The translations under genes and the position numbers were made by a program. The notes under the pieces were generated by a model. The model saw only the letters and a list, made by a program, of their open reading frames with translations, was not told the DNA's origin and ran no database searches. A DNA stretch of 64,000 nt, from NCBI RefSeq assembly GCF_010093595.1, contig NW_022985473.1, positions 248,001 through 312,000 on the forward strand. The letters run 5' to 3'. Source of the DNA: Mytilinidion resinicola. Its lineage: Eukaryota; Ascomycota; Dothideomycetes; Mytilinidiales; Mytilinidiaceae. Positions 9,962 through 21,003 of the stretch are shown here, one piece after another; position 1 is the first letter of the stretch; the number at the start of each line of letters is the position of its first letter.

Positions 9962-12900
9962 TTACGCTTTCGGTTTAGGACAACCGAGATTAGGGTTACC
10001 AACAGTAGGCATGCACAACCCCGTCCGCAAGGAGCTGTCAAACTTCGTAAACTGCGTCCTCGCTCCAGCGGCTTTCGCACTTGAAAACCCAGACGCCGCC
10101 TTGCTCTCTTGGGTGCTTTGTATGTTGCAAAACGTATTGGCGCCCTGACACGAATCGCTCCCATCTCGATTCTGGCAAGGAGGCAGGCATGCGTTGGCGA
10201 AGATCCTCTTACCGTTTGAGCACGTTACGAGAATCTCCTTGCAGCTGGAAATGCCGTCGTCGCAAGTCAACTGACTGTTGCAGGACTGAATCTGGGAGTT
10301 GCGTTTGGGGATACCCTTCCCATCGGGCAACCCTCCTGTCGGCTCGAGGTTGAATTCCGCGTGCTCGGCGACGTTTAGGGTAGGGGCTTGCGCTGTTGCT
10401 GGAGGCGGAGGTTTTGGGGTGCCTTTGTTGGCTGATGCAGCATAGCCAGTTGAGCCTTCGACGCAAAGCGACTTATCGTCCCAAGTAGCAGCAGCGGCAT
10501 CTCTCCATAGTCTCTCAATGTTGTAGATGTTGGCCAAGGTGTAGTAAATACGACAATCGGCGGCCTCGTACTTGAACTGTAGAGGCGTAGTGTCGTTCGC
10601 CCGGACTTGATCACGGAGGTTTATACCGGCGAAGATTGTGTACATGCCTGATTCTCTCACTTGCGGTAGTGAAGAATTGGCTGTTTGGTTTATGCTGCTA
10701 GCGAATTCGATATCACCGTCGATAGCATCCGCAGAATAGGCGCGCGCTCCACGGTTTCCACTAGCAGCTTGCATTGGACCTGCTGAGGGCCTTCCACCAG
10801 CGACGACTGTGCGAACGCCAGCCTGGGTCATCATTTCCAGCAAAAGGGAGCATGTCGATGAACATATGCCGTCGGTTAACTGGAATAAAGGTTAGTAGAG
10901 TTTATGCACAGTCTGGAGATCGAAAAGGAACTTACTATGGCTATGTCTTCGGGTTTCCACGGCTGTGGTGTAGAAATTTGATTGTCTGGGCCGTATCCGT
11001 ACGGAATCCATCCGTCAAATGCAGCCTCGCTGTATCTCTGGTCTGAGAGATTGTACCGCTCCTAGAGAAAGCCTCTCGTTAATAACAAACCGTATACGAG
11101 TATGAGATAGACTTACGGTTAAGGAAAACTCATCGTCCTGGATACTCAATGGACCAAAATACTCCGCCCAGCTAGTGAACACCTGCTTCGTCTCAGCGTT
11201 CAGGCGATCTGTAACAACCCATTCATTCGCAGCAAGAGAATCTTTCTCAAACTCGTCATCATCATCCGATAACGAATCCCAGTATCCGGTGGTGGCACCT
11301 CCGATGATGTTTGCTAGTTCATGGCTACGTCTTCTACTACCGGCGAAAGGATCATTCTTGGGGAAGAACTGACTGAAGGTATCAAAGGCCAGCTCCACGT
11401 TCCCACCAGTATTCTGCTGAAGATCGATCACAACTCGGGACAGATTGGCCGCTGTAGCGCCATCGATGAATGCTCGTACCGCCGTAGAGAAGTTTCCAAT
11501 GTTCCAGCCAAATTGATCAAAGGTTGGAATGCTGAGGACCCCGGTAGATATGTTGTGAAGGTAATAGCCGGAAACAACGCCACCTCCGCCAATGGAGAGG
11601 TCCAATTGGATAATATCGGGATCATCAGGGTATGCGCCGTAGCTCTCATTGAACCAAGAGGTCGGCGTAGGAGTGTTTGTGGGCGTTGCAGTTGGAACTG
11701 CACTGGGGATGCTGGAGGCTGTAGCGGGTTCAAACGATGCTGGGAGCAATCCAAGAACAAAGTAGTTGTAGAAATCACCCCCGGTCGTCAAAGGTCCGGT
11801 TGGACTTGGATTGTTGTAAATAGCGAGCCAAATAGTCTCCAAGGTGGTGTCATTCGCAAATGAGAACGTCAAATTTTCACCTGGATAGAAAGTCGCACCA
11901 CCGGAAAAGGTGTTCAAGAAACCTTGGATGTCTAACGCGGGATTGCTCATAAGTAGATTCCAGTCCGCGTGAGGCTCGAGGGTGCCAATGGAGTTAAGGG
12001 CTGCAAATCGAGTCAAGTAGTCGACAGCCTCCTCGCCGTTGATTTCCGTGATTGGGAACGGCTCCCATCCTTGTCCCGGACTGTCGATTAGATCTTCTGT
12101 TCTGGTGTTAGCAAGGGTACGAGGAGCTTCGTCGTAAGCCTGTGTACACAGGTATACAGCAAAACATAGTACTAAATAGGATTGCGCAGTGCACATACGT
12201 GTAATATATAGCTTGGGTGCTTCTTTGCCATCTTTCGACACGGATGCTATTTCGACTGGACTAGCAAAAGAGAAGGCCGAAAGCACTCCGGCCGTGAGGT
12301 CGACATGAGCATCGTGAAAAGCATACACGAGGAGTTGGAGATCGGCCTCGAAAGCATACTGGCTCTTGTAGGTGCCGGCGGTGATGTTCTGCTGGATTAG
12401 TCGCAGACCCTCAAGCACATCTACCGCGGGCTGCTGATATCCAGTTGGGGGATCTTTGAGATAGGCGATGGTGCTATGGAACTGAAGGGTAGTGTTGAAG
12501 TAGTCGATGAAGCGAGCTGCGACTGCAGGATTGAAGGGGACCGACGACAAGCACGCGTGAGCATCGCTTGCCCAAAACAGAACGGAGCCTGCCAGCGTTA
12601 GCAGGACTCTGTTGCCTTCAGACTTTCTTCTTACCATCGTTCACAGCGTCTATGATATCACCACATATGGTATCTGCTGGATTTGCAGCGGTAACAGTGG
12701 CCGTGGGACTCTCCTCAATTAACGAACTCGATATAGCACTTGACGAAGTGAAGACAGCACTGGACGAACTGGACACCGCACTGGATGAAATCGAGACAGC
12801 ACCGTCGGACGAAGAGACTGAAAAAATCGCTGTGTTGCTCGAAATCTCCGAGGAAAGGCTCTGTAACGAAGCGCTCGGGCTCGCCTGCTTCCATGCTAAT

Positions 12901-13019
12901 CCATTTAAGATGTGGCCGCCTATGTTATTCGGATCGCGCGCGAGGGGCCGTGGGATCGACTTGCAGAGCGCGAAGCTCGCGAAGCACAGAAGTGCCGTGA
13001 GGCGGTAAAAGAACGACAT
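9962..13019 (-). CDS. Secreted S41-family (CPAF-like) serine peptidase
   Basis: Model: exons 12635..13019, 12199..12588, 11117..12096, 10936..11061 and 9962..10879, giving 932 residues in phase. A signal peptide is evident (MSFFYRLTALLCFASFALC), followed by a Ser-rich linker and CGDIIDAVND. The conserved fungal CPAF-like block is CLSSVPFNPAVAARFIDYFN, then YLKDPPTGYQQPAVDVLEGL and YAFHDAHVDL. The S41 tail-specific protease core contains RVVIDLQQNTGGNV and ends in LTDGICSSTCSLL, whose central Ser is the expected nucleophile. The C-terminal third has a Cys-rich segment (CNSQLTCDDGISSCKEI and onward) and then GLCMPTVGNPNLGCPKPKA. The intron acceptor giving QDLIDSPGQGW at 12096 was chosen from family alignment over two nearer AGs. 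Role: extracellular or vacuolar proteolysis, substrate unknown. Confidence 0.88.
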
Positions 13020-13501
13020 GTGCGAACAGAAAAGACAAGCATCGGCCGCGATGCCTTGGCTGCATGGCTATTATACATATTCAAGCCTCGAAGTAATACC
13101 GTTCCGTCTGCTGCCTTGCGCCGCCGGCTCGTCCCTTAATTTCAAAATCAGCCACTAACCCGTCTCAGCGTCCAAAAAAAGACACAGCCGTAAAATCCAG
13201 CGAAGCATAACTAAGTGGAGCCGGGAGCTCACCGGTTTTGGCCCCATCTCACCACCTCCGAGCGCTTCGCGCCGTGTGTGGTGGGCCGTGGTAGGTTGGC
13301 AGGGCAGGAGTGGCACTATACGAAGTAGTCCGTGCAGACGTTTGGGGGCCAAACCCCCTAGGCATGCATGGTTAGCGTTCATGCGGGTTCCCGTGGCTCC
13401 CAAGCTTGTGTTATTCAGCAACGACTTCTCGAATTTCCATCTGGGACGGCTGGAGTTGATACATACTTGCTTCAGATTCAGTTTGTGGTGTTGCGCTTCT
13501 C

Positions 13502-15207
13502 ATGGCTAACCCCTTTGCCATTCGCGCTTCGGCACATCCAGCTATCGCAGAAACGTACTCCTTGTCGTCGGACATCTACCCAGAGCTGTACTCGTTCTTC
13601 TTCTCGTCCAAAGAGTTCATTCGTTGGTGTGGAGCTGAGTGTCCCTGGCAGCTACATTGCTTTGGGGGCCCAGGTTCTGGGAAAGTAAGACTTAGGCAAA
13701 TTTGTAAGCTTTCGTGGCAAGAACCTGTCGCTGACGGCGACAACAGACTACACTATGTGCGCTTGTGGTCCAACATCTCCACGCCCGCTCAGAGAATACT
13801 GCAGTTGTGTCTGTTTTTGTCAAAGCGGATGTTCTTTCCAACGAGATAGTCTTCCTTGAAGACTTTCTCGCCACGGTCTACCACCAGATTCATGCATTTG
13901 GGCGTGTCGATTATCCGTCCTTGGAGCTTTTCGAAGTATATGAGGATGCGTGTCAGGCCGGAAAAAGATTAGCTGTCCGCATAGAGTTGCTTCGAAAAGC
14001 TCTGCATGCAAGACTCTCTCAAGCCGCACCCTATTTCTTGATTCTGGATGGCATAGATCGATGTAGTGCCGCCCTTCGACTTCTCATTGAGCGCGAACTT
14101 CAAGACCTGCAGTTACTAGGAGTACGAATCATGGTCTCGGCTCGCCTCCGCGCCTTTGAGAAGCCTCTGGAAGCCACATGTGACACGGACGAAAATGACG
14201 AAGTCCTGAAGCTATTTCTTGAGTGTCAGAAATGTGATGAAACAGTCCTGTGCTTCCCTTGCAAAGAACGAGGCGAAGTGTGTCCCATCTGGCAGGTCCT
14301 CTCAATTTTCGGAACAAGCCGAAGGATTTGAGCTTACTTTGACAATAGTAAAACTGCTGAATATCTTAATGAGTCCTACGATATTGTCAACTTCGGTATT
14401 GGCCAGATCCCTAACCCCAGCATGCGAGATTTTGTCGCCTGGGATCTTGAAAAGGAACACGGTGACTTTGGTCTGAAGAGTCCTTGTCATGATAAACCTC
14501 CTCTATCTTCGCTCGGGGCTCTAATTCTTCGAAATCAGGATGGAAATACTCCGCAAACTCTTCTAGAACGCATTCTCGATCAAGCAGAAGGTAACATAGG
14601 GATTGCAAAGCTCAGGTTGGACAATGTCCACAATGCACAATCTCTTGAAGACGTTGAATCGATCGGAGACCGCCTACCTCCAAACATCGTATTTCAATTC
14701 GATACTGCTATCAGGAACATCGAAGCGCAACCTGCTAGCCAAGGCGATCTTGGCTTGAGAGCAATTGCCGCTGCTGCTGAGAACAATGCTGGAGTCCCTG
14801 CGGCTAATGTGGAAAGATGGCTGAGGCCGAAGTTATCCAAATTCCCTCCAAGGAGCGTTGAGGATGTTCTTCAGGCAGCGAATGGCTTTCTCATTTCTGC
14901 AAACATCGAAGAAGAGAACATCCGTCTTTATCACACGAGCTTCTTCATGTATGTTGCCCAGAACTACAACGCATCACTTCTGTGGGCCAGGTCGCAGCTA
15001 CATTTCGATAGAGCCTTCCGCTCACGCACCAATATTGCAAGCCTCATGTCTGAGACTAGAAGTAAAAGCTCTCCGCATGGCCCCAGCCGAGTTCTCAGTT
15101 TTGACTCCAGCCCAAGAAGCGATGAATCGGATAAGGACAGTCCATCGATATTGTCCAGGACTTCTACCACTTCTTACTTTGGAGCCCGACGTTCCAACTA
15201 CGGTTAA
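13502..15207 (+). CDS. Small NACHT-type P-loop NTPase, NLR-like; one in-frame TGA
   Basis: STAND/NACHT ATPase related to fungal NLRs. Exon 1 is 13502..13684 and intron 13685..13746. Splicing joins FGGPGSGK to TTLCALVVQHLHA, a perfect Walker A at about residues 55-63. Walker B is YFLILDGIDRC and the sensor-1-like strand is VRIMVSAR. A Cys motif (CQKCDETVLCFPC, then C) resembles the ZZ-like insert of this class. Then come GQIPNPSMRDFVAWDLEKEH and a winged-helix-like region with an LRPKLSKFPPRSVEDVL and LYHTSFFMY block. There are no WD, ANK or TPR repeats, and the tail is Ser-rich. TGA at 14329..14331 interrupts the frame. It is either a nonsense change or removed by a 78-bp intron 14296..14373 (GTCCTC donor, ATGAG acceptor, TGCTGA inside), which keeps phase and gives 521 residues. 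The next gene is a HET-domain protein on the same strand. Confidence 0.75.
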
Positions 15208-15460
15208 TCATTACACAACCAATCATTACAAAGATGTAGGGGCAGCTCTTAGTAATCCCGCCTGACTCGCTGCCTGAAATCTGGCCCCAGATGCGTTCGA
15301 GGTACGTTGGGGGCTAAAACAGATTAATCGGGCCTGTGGTGTGCGCCCCGTTCCGCCCCCACTCACCAATAAATGGCACCCACCCGTCCACACGCATCCG
15401 CCGCTTACCTAGTAGGCCACCATCATTTCCGATCCAACCCAAGACAACGCTCCTGCCACA

Positions 15461-17760
15461 ATGATATGCAGGTTTTGCATTGACAATGTCTTGATGTCTG
15501 GGAAATCGTGGGGTTACCATCGGAAAATTGTCGAGCAACGGGAGAGAGCTGCATTGGCGAAATGCGTGTTTTGTTCCGCCCTCATTAAGGATTCTGGGCT
15601 TGCTGAGCAGGGCAAATCTTGGCCATTATACCGATGGAGCATGCGCTTTCCGGGTCGAATTCGGGAGACCATGCACTCGATTGTAATCACCTTCCGTCCG
15701 ATACTAGAAGAGGACTCGAACGACCATCACCCAAGGTTTACAGCTCGTCCTGATCTTGTGTTTTACATGTTCCCCGAGGAAGGTGTGTGTTGTACCGAAT
15801 CCTGGAAGAGAGCTACTGATTGGTGCTTTAGAGCTCGGAATCATTCCCAGTGTAGAGGACGTCGGTAGAAGCACGAACCTAGAGTCAGCAGGTGCACAGG
15901 TCAAGAGTTGGGTCCAGCAATGCGATAACAATCACGAAGGATGCTCTAAACAGCGGCTTCAACAAGCACGCTACGGATCACTTCCAACTCGGCTTCTTGA
16001 CGTTGGCACGGAAAGGACTGGGCACGTAAAGCTCATTGAGACTAAGAAAACAACAATCAAAGGACCATATGTGTCCTTGAGCCATTGCTGGGGCACCATT
16101 CCTTTCACCACACTGACCCCCAAGAACCTAGAATCCTTCAAAGATGGCATCGGGTGGGAAAAGCTCTCTCGGAATTTCCAAGATGCCATCACCGTCACAC
16201 GCTTTCTCGGCATTTCATACATCTGGATAGATTCTCTGTAAGTTTTTCAGCGACGTAGAAGTATCTGGAATCGATGTGTAATGTCAAGCAGATGTATCAT
16301 TCAAGGTCAAGAGGGAGACTTTCCAGCCGAAGCTCCATTCATGCATCAGTATTATCGAAACGCATACTGTAACATTGCCGCAGCAGATTCACCCAATAGC
16401 ACAGGCGGGCTTTTCCGAGGTCGCCATGCTACCCAAATCCTTCCGGATAAGTATAGTGTTGACGATAAGTCAACGATATTTGGAGACAAAAAATGGAGAA
16501 TCGTCAATCAAGACATATGGCATACCCAATTGCTCAAGACCGTCATCTATACTCGCGGATGGGTCTTTCAGGGCAAGTTATAGATAACTCAATTAAATGG
16601 TGTATTACGTCTCACTGACTTGACCAGAGCGGATGCTCGCCCCACGCATCATTCACTTCGCTAAAGACCAGATCTTCTGGGATTGCGCCACAATGAGCGC
16701 GTGTGAGACTTTTCCATCTGGACTTCCGCAGCCACTGGATACTGCTGCGGCGACTGATCGGCACTGGCGCGGAAGACTTCAAGAAACCGGATCTATCCGC
16801 CACCACCCATTAGCCGGCGCCTCTGACGACTCTTTGGAGCAATTTTGGATCTCCGCAGTTCGAAATTATACAAGCTGCAATCTCACGAAAGGAAGTGACA
16901 AGCTCATGGCTGTTTGGGGCATCGCGAAGCTTGTTCGAGACGCTTTAGAGGAAGAATATGGTGCTGGCCTGTGGGCGTACAGACTTGAAGAGCAACTGGC
17001 CTGGAGAGTCTCCGAGTGCACCTTGGACGCGCGCCCTACGGATCTTCGAGATAACCCGTCCTGGTCTTGGGCATCTATGAACGGTACAATAGAGCTCGCT
17101 AATCGCGTAGTACAAGTTGCGTACTATGAGAAAACGGACCTTCACCAAACGCCCAAGCTTGTGGAAGAGCGGCATTACGGTGTCACAGATCATCACGGGG
17201 AACCAATTTCGTTTCAATTGATTTACGGACTGAAGGCCAGTACAACGCAAGATTCAATAACTGACGGCGCTATTGGGTCCAAGAGACCAAAACCGGGCCG
17301 GGGCTATAGTGCTTCGCAGAATGACCCTGACCATCAACCGCGACTTGTTTCCAAATCGATCGAAATCGAGGGTTACATTGGTCATGCGGCTCTTTCGCGT
17401 CATGGGAACGATAGATGGACTCTTTCTTTGCCTGAAGAAGGGAGAGGACTGATCAACTCAAATATTGAAGTCTTTCCTGACACGAAACCCAAGTCCCTGG
17501 ACACTGCTTTTGTGGTACTATCGGCAAGCAAAATTCCTCGAGACAGAACCATACCTCGGCTGGATGCTTTGGGCATTGAAACTGTCTTCCAGTATTTCGG
17601 AGTTGGGATTACCCTTCAACGGACTGCCGAGAGTGGTCATTATGAGAGGTCCGGGGCATTTCGCTTTCGCAATCTCAGCGAGGAGATGTGGCAGATGCTG
17701 AGGCCTGACACAGCAAATCTTAACGGCTTGCTGGGGGATACGAAGTTTTGGCTGGATTGA
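15461..17760 (+). CDS. HET-domain (heterokaryon incompatibility) protein
   Basis: Exons 15461..15782, 15832..16237, 16292..16572 and 16628..17760 give 713 residues. The HET domain spans about residues 175-340: YVSLSHCWG, then LTPKNLESFKDGI, FQDAITVTRFLGISYIWIDS, joined across the second intron to LCIIQGQEGDF, then YYRNAYCNIAA and YTRGWVFQERMLAPR. The N-terminus has a CRFC and a CVFC pair that could bind metal. The third intron has a GC donor (GCAAGT at 16573) and a normal AG, which is needed to give the WVFQERML motif. The C-terminal 380 residues, with NPSWSWASM, are typical of HET proteins and have no other named domain. HET domains trigger regulated cell death in non-self recognition. Its adjacency to the NACHT gene fits that role. 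Confidence 0.9.
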
Positions 17761-18834
17761 TAGGCCCCACGAGATGGGCAAACCATTTCAACAATTCTCT
17801 GGTTCCGTCTATAGCCAAGCGCTACTCATATCGCACTTGCAATAGAAGATTTGACAAAACTCTGGCAATTTCTATCTGCAGCTCTAGAACTGGAGAATGA
17901 AAACTTTGCACAATCACGTGCTTCCTACCAGCTACGAAAGTTTGCTGTGCAACGTTTCTCGGGTTCAAATGAGGTTTTACACACTAACATGCTTATCATT
18001 CATACCGCACACATATAACGTGACAGTTCTCCTCTGATTAGATGAAAGCCTTATAGAGCTTCAATATGCACTACGCGTGCTCCTGGAGGAGATAAAAGTC
18101 ACGTGATAGCACTCGAATCTATCACAATCCTACTCCGACTGTAATAGAATCATTTTCGTTGGACGTAGTGAAGAAGATTCGGGCGGGGCATAAAGATCCC
18201 TAAGACTACGAAATGACACAGCTAATCGGAACACTCAATCATGTCTGCCGGTCTAGAGGCTTAGAGAAGGGACTTTATATCCCTTTTCGACTTTAGAAGC
18301 AATCTATACAGTTTATAGAGCTTAATGCATGACAAAAATCAATACGTGTGCGCTCGCGACTGGGATGATTCGGTGAACCTCGCCACGACGAGAGAAAATT
18401 TGGCATTATAAATTGTTACGCGAGTGGGCCGCTGCTTTCCTCAACACCATGCGTCACGCTCACCGGGGCAGAGCAGAAGTAGCAGCGTCATCGCAAATTT
18501 TCAGTTTTGAAGGGGTAATGAAATGGATGAGTGGATCACTGGCCCAGCGTCTCGACGATAAGCCGTGGACTAGGCTTGTCCCGGGCCGACGAGAACCAGG
18601 GACAGGAAAAGACTGCTCTTTCTCAGCACCAGATTGCGGCCAACAAAGAGAAGTACAAAGCAGCTCACTTCCTTCGCACGGTAGGTTCTAGTCATCTCTT
18701 GACCGCAAAAGTCTTCATTTCATCTTAGATAGGGCACTGCGATTGTGTCACCGTACTTCTCACCTGTCCAATCTTACTACATTTCTATCCGATATCATCA
18801 GCGCACATTCAATTTCATCGATTCTGATCTCTCG
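17761..18834. other. Intergenic AT-rich region, possible degraded repeat
   Basis: About 1.1 kb with AT-rich, stop-dense sequence at roughly 17800-18400 resembling RIP-degraded DNA. A TCACGTGA site lies at 18099..18106. The distal part should contain the asparaginase promoter. No gene is seen. Confidence 0.45.
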
Positions 18835-21003
18835 ATGCCCAGCCGTCTTTCGCGGCAGATGGATCCATTCCCGGAACTCCAGCTGCCGGAGTCGCGAGTG
18901 CTCATCATCATCACTGGTACGATGCCTCCATTCCATCTTCCAGGACAATTATTCACGGCGGAAACAGGCGGCACAATATGCATGAGACGATCCGACGACG
19001 GCCTTATTCCCGTGAGTAGCTCGCAAGAAGGACGAGGCGAGTTTCATTTTGTATGCTCCCAGCCGTCAAGCCAGTGCTACCGTATTAATAGACCATAGGC
19101 CAAAGGCTTTCTGAGGGCTGCGCTGGCACCACGGCCCTCTTTCAACGACAACTCGTATCAGGACCCACTGGAAATCGTTACAGACGACAAAGGAACTCGC
19201 AAGGCTGTCCAAAGTCTACGAACGCCAATCAGCGCCTATGACCGTCGCGTGCGGTACTCAGTGCTTGAATTCGACGAGCTTCTAGATAGTAGCTCGATCG
19301 ACGCGGCTGGCTGGGACCAGATCGCAAGAACTATTTACCGGAACTACCAGCTTTTCGATGGCTTTGTGGTTCTCCATGGCACTGACTCCCTAGCCTACAC
19401 GTGCTCCGCACTTAGCTTCATGCTTCAGAACTTGGGTAAGCCGGTCATCCTGACAGGATCTCAGGCGCCGATGATGGAGTTGCAAAATGACGCTCAGGAC
19501 AACCTTCTTTCTTCTCTAATCATTGCTGGCCATTTCATGATACCCGAAGTCTGCCTTTTCTTCAACTTCAAACTGTTCCGCGGCAATCGCACTACGAAAG
19601 TTTCAGCCGAAGACTTTGATGCATTTGCGAGCCCCAACCTTCGGCCACTGGCCCAAATATCATCACTCAGGACCAACGTGCAATGGAACCTCGTCTACCG
19701 GCCAACTACAGTACACCCGTTCAGCATCCAGACCAAACTCGACACATCTCACGTGGCATGTCTTCGAATCTTCCCTGGAATGAAGCCGGAGATGGTGGAT
19801 GCCGTGCTCCGTCTAGAGGGGCTCAAAGGCCTCATACTAGAAACTTTTGGAGCAGGAAACACGCCAGGAGGACCCGATTCGGCCATGACTCAAATTCTCG
19901 CGGCTGCAGTGAAGAGGGGGATAGTCATAGTAAACGTCACTCAATGCCTCAGTGGCAGCGTCAGCCCACTGTACGCGCCAGGCACAGTGCTAGGACGAGC
20001 AGGAGTCGTGTTCGGGCAGGACCTGACGTCGGAAGCTGCTCTCACAAAGCTTGCGTATCTCCTTGCGCTGCCCGAATCGACGCCCGAGGAGGTCGCGAAG
20101 CGCATGTGCATCTCGCTGCGCGGTGAGCTCACAGAAACTACGCGCACGCATTTCGAACACCCCAAGAACGGCAGCCTGACGCCCGAGCTGTCCAGCTTGA
20201 CGGCGCTCGGATACTCGATCCAAGCGGGCGATTTGCAAGGAGCACGCGACATCATCCGAGGAGAGCCCCGCTGGCTGCTGAACGATGCGGATTACAACCT
20301 GTCAACTCCAGTTGTAAGTAATGCTTCCCATTGCCTGAAGAGGAGCGTACCCGATAGCAGCGAGTCGGAGTGGTCACAGTCGACGCTTGTATCGCCAACG
20401 CCTGTATCCTGCACCGAGACACCGTTCGACGCACAGAGCCTAACGAGAAAAATGCACCAACTCTCCGGTATCGGGCAGGGTCGATGTAGCGGGTGAGGGC
20501 GGACGCTGCCATTAAGACGAAACGGTGCGACGGCATTATCTCTGCGCAGCATGGTGCCGACGGCGAGACTACGCAGCTCCATTCACAGGGCTGCAAGGCT
20601 CGCTAAAGTACCCTGCTGGGCCCCTCGCTCTGTATATCACCTACGTCCGCCGGAGCTTATTCCGAGCGAACGTAACACCTCCCAGACCAAGAGCGTGCAA
20701 GGATGCTTGATGGACGACAGAAAATGCTGACTTGGATAGCATCTCGCGGCTACCGGGCGGAATGTCGATATCCTCAAAGACTTCCTCGAGCAAGGTGCAT
20801 CGGTCCACCTCCGCAACCGCGAGGGCCACACGCCGCTGTACTTGGCGGCGCACGCGGGCCTGGCCGGTCATGTGCAGATTCTGACTGATGCCGGCGCCCA
20901 TCTGCACTCGGACGAGATGGCAGCGGCGCGCCTGCATGCCGAATCGGGCGGCGATGCGGCAGTGTGGGCCACGGCGGGCGTGAGTGGTGCTGCGGCGGGC
21001 TGA
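18835..21003 (+). CDS. Type I L-asparaginase with C-terminal ankyrin repeats
   Basis: Hydrolyses asparagine to aspartate and ammonia. Exons 18835..18916, 18968..19011, 19099..20313 and 20740..21003 give 534 residues. The first intron splits the catalytic TGGTI (Thr 30). The second threonine motif is HGTDSLAYT (His 135, Thr 137, Asp 138). ILTGSQAPM and LETFGAGNTPGG are further family signatures. No signal peptide is seen, so it is probably cytosolic. The last exon supplies ankyrin repeats (HLAATGRNVDILKDFLEQGA, then GHTPLYLAAHAG). The third intron is 426 bp, far longer than its neighbours, but has GTAAGT, a TGCTGAC branch and a TAG acceptor. Joining STPV to HLAATG rebuilds a canonical ankyrin helix. 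If that intron is retained, translation stops at 20496 and the ankyrin part is lost. Confidence 0.9.

Noticed and set aside
17955..17975. tRNA B-box-like sequence (GGTTCAAATG)
   Set aside because: The B-box consensus ends in C, there is no A-box at the right distance, and no acceptor-stem pairing is seen. No tRNA or rRNA gene was found anywhere in the window.
20314..20739. Small RNA gene inside the long asparaginase intron
   Set aside because: I could not see C/D or H/ACA box pairs or a stable stem that would support a snoRNA.
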